From contig MU130623.1 in assembly GCA_015039465.1 (NCBI GenBank), positions 101,134 through 165,133 on the forward strand: a DNA stretch of 64,000 nucleotides, given 5' to 3'. Within the stretch, counting starts at the first letter, position 1; each line of letters starts with the position of its first letter. The position numbers and the translations under genes were made by a program. Positions 47,348-59,718 of this stretch are shown here, piece after piece. The notes below the pieces were generated by a model, which saw only the letters and a program-made list of their open reading frames with translations, did no database searches and had not been told where the DNA came from. The DNA comes from Phlegmacium glaucopus (taxonomy: Eukaryota; Basidiomycota; Agaricomycetes; Agaricales; Cortinariaceae).

Positions 47348-47373
47348 CCAAGGTCTTTGCTGTGATCCACCAG

Positions 47374-47448
47374 ATCTGATCAGATCTGAGCAGATTTGGC
47401 AGGCATTCTGAGCAGATCTGCTCAGATGGTCAGATCTGAGCAGAATGG
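47374..47448. repeat. Cluster of CAGATCTGAGCAG motifs
   Basis: Five overlapping palindromic or near-palindromic copies of CAGATCTG/GAGCAGATCTGCTC occur in about 75 bp. Function unknown. Confidence 0.6.
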
Positions 47449-47465
47449 AAACTACATATATACCT

Positions 47466-47533
47466 CCCTAACCTTAATAAAACCCTAACCAAACCTTAAC
47501 CTAAACCTTAACCAAACCTTAACCAAACCTTAA
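47466..47533. repeat. Interstitial telomere-like tract
   Basis: Degenerate CCCTAA/CCTTAACCAAA units (CCCTAACCTTAATAAAACCC, then ACCTTAACC repeated) fill about 65 bp. The arrangement resembles decayed TTAGGG-type repeats, as left by break repair or by simple-repeat growth. Confidence 0.45.
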
Positions 47534-48139
47534 CAGAAGTAAGTACTGCTGCTGGCAGCAGTGCTTGTGACCTATGACCTCAAATAATTTGGTAGAAGGC
47601 ATAGAAAAATTAATAATTATATTGTATTTTGTATGTAATAAAAAAAAAACATTTTGGTGACCACTCAAGATTTTGAAAGAGCCTGTGACCTGTGACCACC
47701 AAATTGATTTAATTGCTACAGTATACCAAAGATTAGCCCAACATAAGATCCAATAAGTCAACCTTGTAGGTCACAAAGAAAATTACCATGAGATCAAATG
47801 ACCACCTAGTGAATGAAGGCATACAATATGACTGTGAGGTGTTATTTGGGATTAGGGACAGAACCAGCATCATCATTCTCTATAAACTTCTACAGATGCT
47901 GAGATATTAGATATTAAGATAATCTAATATCTTTAATATCTCAGCATGTGTATTATGTAATTATGTACTTTTTTTTTTGAAATTGGGGTGCTACAAATAT
48001 TTCTGTGATTTGTTAGATTTTTTCATATTGTAAACCTAGCCAAGATGTTCAGGGCCAGCCAGGCCAAGGTTGCTGTTTCCTGATTTGGACTGTCTAGAGG
48101 TAAGTCAGTCCCCTTTGGCAATTTTAGTATGTAGGCCAT

Positions 48140-48653
48140 TAGTGTTTGAAGGTCCAGTTATAAGACCAGAAAAAGACCATAACCAGACTGGACTGGACCG
48201 GAAAAAGACCGGTCTTGATTAACCGGTCTGAACCAGCAAAAGGGTAGCCCTTATTTACCCCTTTCCAACGAGCCCAAGATCATAAAAATCCGATACAAAC
48301 TGGCTGAGAAATAAATAGATCTGTCAAATAGTCTAAAATATTCGCTAAAATAAGACATTTTACTAATATTACTGTAGAAAATCCAAATCCTAACAAAATT
48401 TAGCGTTCTTGGGCTCGTTTGGAAGCTATTATTTAATCAAACAACTGTTTATGATGCAAAAATATATATTTGCGAGCAAAAGATCGGTCACAGACTGGTT
48501 AAGACCAGTTAAGACCAGGACCAGTCCTAGGACCAAAAAAAACCAATGTAAACTGGTCTGAAGCGGTCCAGTCTGGTCTTTTGAGGTTGTTACAGTCTCG
48601 GTTAAAGGCCCTGAGGGTCAAAAAACTGGACCAGATCAGACTTTTAAACACTA
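48140..48653. mobile_element. hAT-type MITE, 514 bp
   Basis: It starts TAGTGTTTGAAGGTCCAG and ends AGACTTTTAAACACTA. The 8-bp target duplication TAGGCCAT is perfect (48132-48139 and 48654-48661). Inside are many GACCGG/CCGGTC and GGTCCAGT copies in both orientations. It shares TIR sequence with the MITE at 35249-35491. Confidence 0.93.
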
Positions 48654-50462
48654 TAGGCCATTGAGGAATGGTTTGTTACATACCAAATGCCTCAATGTCA
48701 CTTAGAGATGATGAAGGTGGATTATTCTCCACACACACATTGAGGAGGCTGTACTGAATTATTATAGGATGGAGGGGACTCACTCATGGTAAAGACTGGG
48801 ATATGTACATGAAACTAACACAGAGTGAGACTTGCCATTTATGTGGACCACTCATTGTTCCTGACAGTTGTGGTCCTACTTTTGCCACATGACTCCAAAT
48901 TGAGACACAGTTCTTCCAAATTAGGTCTGTGCCATCAATTTAAAATATCAACAAATTATTTTTTGACTATACAGGTAAGGATTGCCACAGGTTTGAGAAA
49001 CTCATGGGTAAATGCCATGGCATGGGTTGGGTATGGCTACTTTGCTCATCTCTGAACATTGTTAGGGCAACTGCGACACTGACTTAGTCAAGCTAGCAGG
49101 GGATCCAAAGTTAATAATATTTCAAAGGGATATCTACAAGTGACTCACCTAGCAGGGGATCCAAAGAGGAAAGGATGGGGATCCCTGCTAGGCTAAGGGG
49201 TATTTAAGTACTAATATGGACATAACAGAGATATAAAATAAATAAAGGAATGATACGATAATAATCAATTAATTAATTAAGAAGTGGTGTGATGTGAAAA
49301 ATAAAAATAAAAGACAGAGCAAACCGGAGGACCAGAGTTGGATTGGAGTTACGGAGTTAACTGGTGATGGAAGCAGAGTTGGATGGAAGGTTGGAGGTCG
49401 TCGGAAAGGCGGAATGTATGGTTCGGAGGTTGAGGATTGGATTGAAATCGGGTGTCCCCTAACAAACATGAGTGCAGGCTTATAGTCACCATAACAGTCA
49501 GGGGTATCTTGGATGGAAAAAATATGCACAATATTTGGCTGTTTAAAGGTAGATTTGTTTTTGAAATTATATACCATGGTCCAACATGCAAGATCTAATT
49601 TTATGCATAATATTATATTTTTGAGCTTGAAATCATTTTTCCAAGGCATTAAATATTATTTAAATTTTTAAAATGATATTTAACAACTAAAATGGAATGT
49701 TGCAGTCACCCTTACTGTTTAAAAACCCTGAAAAACATAACTTGGGGTGGTATTTTTATCAAAATCGGTCAAAAGCCTATCATCAATGAAGAAACCTTAG
49801 CCTGTTGAGGTAAGGCTAGTGAAGGGCATCTAGCCAAGTGGCAAACACTCCTTTCTTCTGATCATCACTGCAGATTTGCTCAAAATATTTATTCCTTCAG
49901 AATCCTCACTCTTTTCTCTCTTTTATTCCCACCGTCCACTCCCATTATCAGAGCCCTTTCAGTTTCTCATTAGTACTCTTACGCTCGTCTAATTTTATTT
50001 ATTTTTAGGCATTCTTTATCTATATACCCCATACATGCAAATAATAGTGACAAAATTAATTAACACAAACTGTCTACAGGCCAATCGTCGAGCAAAGATC
50101 CTGCCCACCCAGCGGAATCATCTTTGCTCTGCGTTTCTAAACGAGCTAGAGCCCGTTTTCCCACCCAACCTTGACCCAACCCAACAGCTGGTAGCCAGCT
50201 CCGCGTGACGTGATAGATGAGGCTGGAATATAATAATCCATGTGCTGAGATGTGGAAAGTACGTAGAAAGATAGAAAGGGTGTCCGTCCCCAGGCCAGTA
50301 CAAATCCGCAACTAACGAGCAAAAAACCTATTTATATCCAAGGTCTCATTAATTACGCATTTACCTGGTTCTTCGGATTATAAGTTCCCTAATAATACCT
50401 TACTTCCAAAAGTCCTTGCGTTTCGTGAACAATGCGCAGAAACGGAGGCGAGCAAGCATAAG
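48654..50462. other. Transposon-margin DNA and 3' flank of the membrane-protein paralogue
   Basis: 48660-49140 has no recognised gene. 49148-49192 is a perfect-ended CCTAGCAGGGGATCC palindrome, and 49087-49110 carries a half copy. 49200-50060 is AT-rich without coding signal. From about 50262 it aligns with 21062-21215, the 3' flank of the other membrane-protein gene. Confidence 0.5.
49148..49192. repeat. CCTAGCAGGGGATCC mini-palindrome (45 bp)
   Basis: CCTAGCAGGGGATCC at the left and GGGATCCCTGCTAGG at the right enclose AAAGAGGAAAGGATG. Ends match for 9 bp before a one-base offset. Same family as 44314-44363. Confidence 0.7.
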
Positions 50463-51739
50463 TCAGATAGGACTATACACAGGTGGCAGTTCCAACGCAA
50501 CACTCGACTCTTCCGTTAGATCTATACTTGTGACACGTACTCCGCTATCCACATGCTGGATAGGTTCTAGTAGGGGGCTAGAAGACGGCAGTACCGTAAG
50601 ACTACCGTGTGTCGGGAAACTACCACCTTGGCGTTTCCTACTGGGGGTATTTAAGGTTACGATGTTCGGAGTGGTAGTTATGGACGATGGATATGTGGAT
50701 GAAGATGCAATTGACGATGACCGTGGATGGGTTATTGTCCTTGACGTCGACGCCGACGATGGTGATGTTCCCTTGCGCGATGTAGTCCATGTAGGCGAGG
50801 TAGTCCATGTAGGCGAGGTAGGAGCCGTGGTTGGATTGGCATTATATTCTTCTATTCCGAGTGGATAAGGTTCAATAGTTGGATTGTTGGACCAAATGTC
50901 GTTAGCTGAAATTCAAAAAATCAACTTTTACGCGTGGATTATCAAAACGGAAAGGAAGGCCTTACGAGACGTGGCACCTGATTCAGATTCTTTATCTGAC
51001 CATGGCTGAATGTGATCCAAGCGTCGCTTGTATCGACGGCGTAGACAAATGATGGCTAGAATTATGAATATCAAAGCAAAGACGCCGCCAATAACGCCGC
51101 CCACAATAGGGCCAATTTGTTTCGACTTAGTCATCGGCATCGTCGTCGTCGTCGTCGTTGTTGTCGTTGTTGTTGTTGTCGTCGTTGAGTTTTGAATACC
51201 AGAGTCTGAGACCAAGAAGTAGTCAAACCATATAGTTCCTTCGCCTGTTTGAGCCTCTGAATCGACCTTCACCATAGTGACGACAAGTTCACTAGCGAAA
51301 GCATTCAACGTATCAAAAAGCGTGATCTCGTCCAAGTATTTATTTTTTGATGACATACTGATCTCCCTCATTGAGAGTAGGCGATTGCCAAAATTGCTGG
51401 TTATATGTGTCTCCAGAACCGGCTGCCGAAGTGGCCTGGGCTGGCGAGGCACTATCGACTGAATAATTTGTCAAAACTCCTCTGGATGTGTAATCGATTG
51501 TCCCAAAGACGGTTATTGAGTTTCCTGAGAGAATATATTTTTACGAGGTTTGAATTCCAGGAGAGCCCAGAGAAAAAGGTCTACGCAGACTAACCAGTAA
51601 AGCTCACAGTAAAAGAATCGTTGAGTTGAGTGGAGCTCGCAACAGTGCTGTTATGTTCATGCGAAGTTCCTCCGCGAAGCCAAGTTCCATTATACTTAAC
51701 GTGGGTGAGGTCCTGGTCGTCAATGATTGTCTGGGACAT
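50463..51739 (-). CDS. Single-pass membrane protein (paralogue B)
   Basis: Four exons (51739-51595, 51524-51359, 51291-50966, 50905-50463) give 359 aa. Exons 1 and 2 have exactly the same lengths (145 and 166 bp) as paralogue A, and all intron phases agree. It shares the ectodomain motifs (HVKYNGTWLRGG, GEGTIWFDYF), the transmembrane helix (IGPIVGGVIGGVFALIFIIL), RRRYKRR and the HIQPWSDKESE juxtamembrane motif. Differences: a run of about 15 Thr before the helix, encoded by ACG/ACA repeats, and a repeated SPTWTT in the tail (50800-50830). Function unknown. Confidence 0.85.
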
Positions 51740-52010
51740 GGCTGCTGGTTAAAACAGATTGGGGGAAGGAAGCCAGGAACTTCGAGTCCAAGTCAATCAT
51801 CCTACTTGGCACAGCTTTTTATCTTCAATGTAGAGCCTCTGGGACTTCCGACGTTCGCACTCTGCATCGAAGTTTTGTATCCATACCTCCGTCCAAAGTG
51901 TAGCTGGAGCTAGCTGGAGATCCGATAGAAGGGCTATATCGAAGGGCTTACGTGACTCGTGGGTAATTGATTAGAGAAGGTTCAATCTGGTTCGGAAAGG
52001 ACCCCCGAGA
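51740..52010. promoter_or_regulatory. Upstream region of membrane-protein paralogue B
   Basis: The first ~60 bp and part of the next ~200 bp resemble the upstream region of paralogue A (22502-22870), including AATTG(G/A)TTAGAGAA at 22856 and 51965. The duplication therefore includes promoter sequence. Confidence 0.5.
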
Positions 52011-52043
52011 GCCCCTTGTGAGGTAGGTTTTCGCCAAAAAGTC

Positions 52044-52382
52044 GGTATGCGGACGGTTCTTCGGCTCTGCGAGGCCGGTTCGTAGGCGCACTTTTGTTCC
52101 GACGTGCCATCTGTATGTGGACTTCTGTATCTACATAGCCCTAAAAATGTTCTAAATTCGCAAAAAAAACCCAATTTTTTTGTTAACCACCTCATTGCCA
52201 CCTCAGTCGGCGACGTTCCGGGACCTATCCCGTATGCGGACTATCAAACCTACCTTCGGTGATGGGTGGGTCTGTATGTGGACTTTTGAACCTACATCTG
52301 GCCCAAAAAGTGACCGTTTGTATGCGGTCCCGGTCCCTAGCTCCGCCTGCGGCGGGCCATTTGTATGCGGACTTAAGACTAC
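52044..52382. repeat. Six dispersed GTATGYGG(A/T)C motifs
   Basis: The motif occurs at 52044-52054, 52113-52122, 52232-52241, 52273-52282, 52320-52329 and 52373-52382, always on the plus strand, in a locally CpG-rich block. Three copies are followed by ACTT-like sequence and CCTAC or CTAC about 12 bp later. No coding potential is convincing. Confidence 0.6.
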
Positions 52383-52399
52383 CTGGCTTTCGGGACTCC

Positions 52400-53652
52400 G
52401 AGGCTCTCAATAAATAAATATCTATAAATATGTAAGGCAACATCGGAATCACCGGAGCGAACAATTTTTTAGTACACTTAACATAATTTAGGTACTAACT
52501 CAGATCTTGTCAGATGATTATCAATTGTATTCATGTGGGTGGCCATTGCTCTGCATGGCATGTACGAGAGTCCTTGGGAATCAAATCGTGCTGGTACATA
52601 CAGTAGATTAAGTTTCCTTGTACTCCTCATTGACATCCAAGCTGCCACCGCTTGCAGCAAATTTTCTGGATGATCGATGATGCATTACCGGCTAATACCG
52701 GTCACATCGAATCATTGACCGATCCTCGTATAAGTTATACTATATTATAAGGGGGAAGAAACTTAAAGCCCTCGATACCAAGACTGGTAAAAGCTGGTAA
52801 ATTTGAGCTCAAAATAAAACTACTATGACGCTACTCGTGATCAAGGCCGGCCATTGGCAACGGGTTGCCTTTTTAAACGCATTTGACTTTCGACGCGGGT
52901 TTCTTGAGGTTTCTTGGTGTGGACTGCCAGTGCCATGTACCTACTCTCAAACATAAACTGCAGTCTTTCAGAATCTTACTTACTGATGTGATCCTTGAAC
53001 TTGCCCCCAATGTTTTTTCTGATAAGTGTTTACCCCAAGGCTACCTAGGAAGCCTCGACCGTGTTGATCAAGTCTTTTTTGCATGAGAGCGCGTCTGATC
53101 TGTTGGAGCATTCCCTGCCATCAAATTTCACGAGAGATGCAGCTCCCATCGATGAATGACTCTATCTAGTTGCCGTCCTTGCATTCGCAGCTGAACATTC
53201 AAACCGAATTCACTGCCAATATCCCTAGTCGATTTTATGCTGAACTTTTGTATCCGGGACGAAGATCAAGACTTGCATGGACGGCCCTTTTAACAGTTAC
53301 TTTCCCAAAATCGACTCCGGAGCTCGCGCCAAAGAAAATTTCTATTGCTTAAACCATTCCCGAATCCCTCAGCCTGTATCCAATTGTATACATATAAACG
53401 TCCACTGAATCATTTTTTCGAATTTATCCCGATGTTGGATCTCTTTATCGTCTACCCTATACTTACCGAACTTTGTAACACTTACTTACTTGCATTGCTT
53501 CATTTTTACGGGTGGTACTGCTCTTCCGTTTCCATTCCCAAGACTCTTGGTTTTGTTAGAAAAGTTTTGCAAAAAAAGATAACGAATGTCTGCAATAATT
53601 TGACTACCATCGATGCTGAGTGCGAGACTTCAGCGTATTAACATACAAACGT
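52400..53652. other. Intergenic; no supported gene
   Basis: Only short open stretches without family or splice support occur on either strand. The part next to 53652 should include the 3' untranslated region of the GH55 gene. Confidence 0.5.
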
Positions 53653-56600
53653 TCAAGTTTGACTCCATGATGTCACCGTTGACGCAGTTCCATCCAAATT
53701 ATTCGCCTGGTTTATAACTTCTACAGCATTGATGCTTAATTGACTTGTCGCTGCGATAGTGGACAGACTATAAATGTTCACTCCGGTGGACGCGTTGTCG
53801 ATGTTGACGATTTGAGATTGGCAATCCCGTAAAGTAAAACAGTCTTGGTTGTAGTTCTATGTAAGGCCGTTCAGTTTAGACATTCTCCGGATTCTATGCC
53901 ACGTACGTCAAAGAAGCTGTACAAGCCGGCACCTAAAGACGTAAGGATGAATATGCAGTCCAAGAGTCAAGGCTAAAAAGTAAGCACCGAAGATGAGGAT
54001 GTTTTGAGAGTTCTTGATTGCCAGTGCCCACGCCGATGGACTACCGCTGTAGAGCGCGGGATCATTGTAAGCAGAGTTTAGGACGAAAGGCGCTGGTGCA
54101 ACAGGGTTCGGCTGGTAGTATGGCTACAAGGACGACAAAAGTTGTTTATCTGAACCCCCTTAAACGGTGGAGAGAGAAAAAGAGACTGACAGTTTCAGTT
54201 TGAATTAAGCCCATGTAGTGGTTAGCTGCGTTGACAATGTTGTACTGATAAATGGTGTGATGTTCCGCTGGGTTCATGAGAAATGATGAGAGAAAAAACT
54301 CCATAAGCGAGTAAAATGATTCGTACAAGCTGTAGGATCAAAAGTCAATGGCAGAAGGGTCTGAAGATTAACCAGCCAGCGCACCTGTGCCAATTAACCA
54401 TACTGGGCCCTGAGATTCGGATAGAATACCACGGCCAGAATAAAGTGATATTTGGTCCTGGGAGGGGGAGTCCAAATCGTGATCGGCCAACCAGACCCAG
54501 GTTCCCTGTGCAAGGAAATTATAACAAATCAAGTAGGTAATGAATCAAGTTTACCTCGAGGTAAGCCGTGGATTGAGAAGTCAGATGGATACCTAGGAAA
54601 GCGGCAAAGCAAGGGGCAAAACCCCCTCCACCGCTTGATGGACACACAGATCCATCGAGGTTCGTTCCAATACCTGCAATAGAACATGAACATCAGAGGC
54701 AACTGCTTAGGCAAAGGAATACTAACTTCCTCCGAGCCTTATGCAAGTAATGTTGATCCATTCAATTTCTCTGTCAATGATACGAATAAAACGTACCTGA
54801 TAGAAGTATCCCACATGCCTGCACCCGCTTGGACTCCTGATGGCTCTTTAACATTCCATTCCAAGACGATTGCGCCAGCAGCTACAAGATATAATCTTTT
54901 CTGTGAGGTAGTAAATAGAACAGACGCATCAAATACTCACATGGCCCGATAGTTGTAAACACAAAGTCAGTAATTTCCAAGATACCCTGAGAGCCTGGCG
55001 TTCCAACCCTGAAGACAGGCTGTGGGCTATTCTGGTCCTGGAAGGCAGCACCTTTGCCAGCAAGCACAGTCCAAGCCTCTCCGACCATTTGAGTTCCGGC
55101 AGGGATAGTAACGGTGGAGGTGACAACATAGACACCAGCATCGAAAAAAATGATTTTACATCCAGAATACTAGAATAAGATAAATAATTATGTTTGCTTT
55201 AGAAAGGGGTAAGAGAATGAACGAACTTTTGCAAAAATGGCCTTAAGAGCAGCAGTGTCATCCGTGATGCCATCTCCCTTCGCACCGTTATCTTTCACGC
55301 TGACGAACTGACTGACTGAATAGCTTTCATATTGAGGATGCGTCCTGCCGACGATTCGACCGGCGCCATCGAGAATACTAGAAGGCTTGCTCGGAGCTGG
55401 GATATTACCCTGTGTAAATACCCCAGCGGAGCCAGTCCCTCGATATACATTGCCCTGGCCCCAAGATGTGATCGTTGTAGTCCCACCGTTAAGAACTACA
55501 GCACCTCCTTCTACGCCTACAGCAACCGGCACATTGTTCAATTTTATGTTGTTGAGCACAAGAGATCCTGCCAAGGACCCAACGCTGGCTGTAGAAGTTC
55601 GAAGGAAGATCGGAGTGTTCGTAGCGACGCCATCGATTATGGCTAAAGCCCCTGTGGCCTATGTAGATTCGGAGGAATGTCCATATCAACAGGTCAAAAA
55701 AGAATGTGCATACCTGGGTTTCCAGCGTTGGACCTGCTGTCGCGACGTCGAAGCCAACCTGATATACGGGTTATGGGATAGGAATAGAGAGAAGGTGAAT
55801 CAGATGTACCTGACAGTTATTAAATGTGATCCCTTGGTAGGTCCAGCCTGCGAGAGCTAATTAACATCTCGATAGATGAGTGAGTGAACCTCTCCTCACC
55901 CCAATTCCACAAACTGAAGACACCGGTCTGGGCGTTGTTGACGGTGACATTCCTGACAGTAAATCTTAGGGAAATAATGTGTAAGCCAAATGATTCAATG
56001 TATGAGACATTAAGAACTATGCTCACTGTTGGTTTCCGCCCCAAATACCGAATTTGCCTGAAGTTTATATCTATCATTAAATGGATGTTACCATATATTT
56101 CAACGATCATACCACCGTTAAAGACAAGATCGCCCATGAAACCGCCACTGCGTTTGAAACTTGTTAGTAGAAAATAAATTGGCTTTCTGCTTGCGAAGAT
56201 TACCTTCCGTTTTCCATCCAAATACCTGCGCAAATAATATTATTACAAAAACGTTTCATGAAGAAAGAAGTGGAACCTTGATGAGCCGTGTTTGAAGCGG
56301 TAGACATCTGAACGACGATGTTCATAAGAGATGTTGCTTGCGCCACTTGCCAATGAATTCCTGTTCCTTGAGAACGATCCGGAGCGACTCTGCAGAATGA
56401 AAGCTTGAGATTGAGTGGCATAGGTATAACAAAAAGTAGACAATACCGTCGAACATCAATGACGAAGTTTCGCACCGAACGATAACTACATGCAGTGCAC
56501 AAAAGTCAGAAAGATTGAAGCACCTCGATGGAAGCGAAATCGTTACAAGTTGTTCTGGTTCGTCCAGTACTGGGCCCCTCCGCCTCCAGGAATATAAGGA

Positions 56601-57344
56601 TCTGCATCTATAATAAATCAACACGTGAGTACTTTATCTTGAGAAGCGTTAAAATATTACCAACCAATTACAGCTATTCCATCGAAGGATGCTGATGCAA
56701 GCAAAGTCGGTGGTACTTTCGCATCTCCGATGAGTTGAGTATAGTAATAAGGTATAATCGGCGCGGAGACGAGGTAAGTTCTAGGACGACACGTCACAAC
56801 TTTAGCAAAGAGTATAGTATGTTTTAGATAGTCATAAGAACGCACCCTTGGGGGAAGAATACAATGGCCGGAGAGATACTAGCATATTGTATTTTTAGTT
56901 CGAACTCTTTAAACAAAGGACGGGGGGTACCAACGTGCTTGAAGGACAACCCACGCCACAACGGTTTTGAGAGGTGATTGCAGCACTAAAAAACGAGGAT
57001 CAGTATACACATTTACTGACAAAGTAAGGATATACGCTTACTTGATGGCAGATGTATCATCGTGTACTCCATCTCCAACCGCCCCAAAGTCCTGTTAAGG
57101 TATTTGAATAACAAGGATCGATAACAAGACTTGTGCTTACCTTCACATTTCGAAACACAGTATAACCTTTAGGATTTGGATTGAAAGGGGCGGTTCCTTG
57201 ACGCTTAATGTTTTGCATCCAAAAGGGATCATTAGGCCCAGAGGTCCCTTCTCCAAGAGGCGCAGTGCAGCTCGTTCCGAGACCAGACACGATCCTAGCC
57301 AGGGCAAGCAAGATGCTCGTCAACGGAAGGGAGGCTAAGAACAT
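53653..57344 (-). CDS. GH55 exo-beta-1,3-glucanase (secreted), 24 exons
   Basis: Family GH55 enzymes release glucose or gentiobiose from beta-1,3-glucan outside the cell, in wall remodelling or attack on other fungi. The start at 57344 gives a hydrophobic signal peptide (FLASLPLTSILLALARIVSG). Twenty-four exons, from 57344-57141 and 57091-57042 to 53932-53907 and 53856-53653, sum to 787 aa, the usual size. The two beta-helix halves each open with the family repeat: DFGAVGDGVHDDTSAI (exon 2) and KDNGAKGDGITDDTAALKAI (exon 15, 55227-55658). Other landmarks are YWTNQNNFYRSVRNFVIDVR, GIHWQVAQATSL, GNIPAPSKPSSILDG, AEHHTIYQYN and QTETPYYQPNP; the last two lie in the half that carries the catalytic Glu in studied members. 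Exon 18 is only 11 bp (54727-54737) and the intron 56058-56091 only 34 bp. No damage is seen. Confidence 0.93.
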
Positions 57345-58456
57345 TATGGGGTTCCGTTTGGAGAGCAAGATGACCTTTCACTTTATATAAGAAAGCTGTC
57401 AACTATACTATTGGCCCAGGAGTAGATACAACCTGAAATGGCACGTCTTTGCGTGACTCGTGAGGAGGACCACGAGAACTGAGTTTGCCCGGTTGATCCA
57501 GTCCATCAAAAAGCCAGGTGCAAACGAGCGGTTTGGAAGAGGTAAACAGGCGTAAAAAGCTAAGATCATGTGGAGTGGCTCTTGCAGTTCCACAGGACCG
57601 CAGTCAGCTGCTGTACTAAGGGTAGGGCTCATGCAACCTCACCATATCACGTGCACGTGACATTCCGTGACACGCAGCTTCCCAAACAGACGCTGACTGC
57701 CTTCGGATTTACGAGCGGAATTAGTGTAAGATAGGTACTAACACCGTATCAAAACGAAGACAACTAAAATACATTACCACAAGCCCGCCCCCTGCAACGG
57801 CGTCCACGGTATTTGTTGTTTGCCCAAGCAGCTTCTTTTCAGGTCAAACCACGCCTGTATGTATCTGTAAATTGGCGTGAACGCTGTTAAAATCTAGTGA
57901 AGTCAAGTAAATAGTCAAATTATATTTGAGGGAGAGAGAATTGAATTAAATACCTGCACATTTCGACAATAGTGAAATTTTCAAGGGATTCTATCATGTT
58001 AGACTCAGGATCCTCCTCCTTGGTAGAAGGGGGGTTCATTGGCTTTATCTCACCTAGTATTTTTGGTATTTCCACTGGCCCATTTACCTAGGTTTCTGAG
58101 GACTCCTAGAGACCTCATGGGCATGAGTAGTAGCTTCTGAGTCTTCTCAAGTCCGAAAATGCAGTAAAAACAGGTGTATTTCTTGAATAGCATCTCTACT
58201 AGGTCCTAATTCAAAAAATTGGTTGCAGGAGGTTCACAATATATCTATTTACCAGGGTGCCCTGCGACCCGATAAGACCATTTCCCCTTTGTGCAAGCGC
58301 TATTCACAAAAAGGTGGTTTCATGGAAATTGTCACGCTTAGTCACGTGATGTGGTGAGGTCATGGGCCCTACCTTAGTAGGTGACAGACGCAGCGCTTGT
58401 GAAGAAGAAAGCGACGGATAAGTGCAAACTGGTTATAGTAGGCTGTCTCATTGACT

Positions 58457-58983
58457 CTACTCAAGCGAAATAACGTGGCACGCTGCATCGAATTTAACCC
58501 CGTGCTGAATGTCTTCGTTGCAGATCGAGCAGGGGTGACTGACAGCAGTTAGCTGCTTGGAAGCCATATACAGCAAGCTCTGACTGATTGCAAACTCCTG
58601 ACTATTCCAAAAACCAGTTCCCACCACTCGAAAAGACAGATTTTGGACCTGGATGCCTCGAGGTTCAAAACAACTTCGCATGGTGAATTTCGAGTCTCAG
58701 TTGAAGAAGTCATTTTTATGTTTGATGAATGTAGAAATTCAGAAACGTACCTGTCTTTTTGAAATACATTCAAGCCATGTAAATGCATCAAAAGAGCTTC
58801 GAGGTATTGATCAGGCGGATAATCGCGCGACCTTGTCTCCAAGAATGGGTAGCAAGAGGGCCGAGGATGGATATATAGAGGACTCGTGGTCTGATCATCC
58901 ATTTTGACAGCCTGGCTTCTTGAAGGCGGATAGATTCGTCCTTCAAAAGGTTGCTCAAGGTGAGTACTGTTCCACATGGACAT
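58457..58983 (-). CDS. Possible small gene, unknown
   Basis: The ATG at 58983 opens a frame of about 80 codons (MSMWNSTHLEQPFEGRIYPP; DYPPDQYLEALLMHLHGLNV) reaching a GTACGT donor near 58752. Downstream, another frame reads MASKQLTAVSHPCSICNEDI with a C-x2-C pair and ends at 58457. I could not connect the two convincingly, and the frame also runs on through the donor to 58549. Family unknown; it may not be a real gene. Confidence 0.3.
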
Positions 58984-59694
58984 TGTCTATTCTGACATAA
59001 ATGCTCGGAACTAAAGAAAAAGTCATGATATTTGAATAGCCTATACTAGATAACTTGGTTAGTACTTCCTCCTTCCAGATTTCTTCAACTGCAGGTAGCA
59101 GACAGTACCACTGACCACGAAATGAACACTCTTCGACATTCACAAACACGCTGCAAAGGACAGACGGAATCAGTGCAGCCCCCATACGTATATCGTTGTG
59201 TGTATTGAGTACTCAGTGGTGACATGATCGATTTCTAGCTCGTTTTGGCTCGTTACCTGCCCTCTAGACCCGTGACCAGCTGGAAAATGAGATGGAGGAG
59301 AGAGGTTCAGAGCGTTCATCTTCCAAGTCATTATTCACATTGCACAACATAGCCTGAGGGCCATTGCTTGCATGGCATTTACGAGTCCCTCCATAAGTGG
59401 TTCGTTTTTTTACTAAGCAGCCATTCTAGGTGGTTTGTTGTTGAATGCCAGTTTATAAACAATAAACTCATCTTGAAGAAAATGAGGACACACTCATGCA
59501 CTAAGAATTCCTATTATATTTATTCTTGATAAATTATAACCAGATCAGGCAGCGGTTAGCGTAATGGTTGTTGAAGTTCGGAAAAAGATGAGGGAAGGAA
59601 TGCCTATGACCGCGGTGTTACTAAAAATAGAACACGGCGTTTGCCGGCGCATTAAGCGTCAACAAAATCCTGGTGGAGACCGCTCCATAAAAGA

Positions 59695-59718
59695 ACGAGT
59701 CCTATAAATAGGACTCGT
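59695..59718. promoter_or_regulatory. 24-bp perfect palindrome with central TATAAA
   Basis: ACGAGTCCTA-TAAA-TAGGACTCGT, 10-bp arms, lies 67-90 bp upstream of the SNARE start codon. The TATAAATA inside it is a plausible core promoter. A second inverted repeat, GCAAGTGT ... ACACTTGC, lies at 59733-59760, right before the start. Confidence 0.55.

Larger units (their letters stand above)
43801..48139. other. Long AT-rich region without genes
   Basis: No coding sequence could be supported. It holds small repeats listed separately (tRNA-like remnant, CTAGCAGGGATCC hairpin, ~145-bp tandem duplication, a 193-bp inverted-repeat element, CAGATCTG cluster, telomere-like tract). 43255-43330 and 45445-45505 share GGTTATTAATAAGT-like AT-rich sequence. 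It is probably old transposon debris. Confidence 0.5.

Noticed and set aside
59560..59600. TAGCGTAATGG as a tRNA A box
   Set aside because: No B box at the right distance and no acceptor stem.
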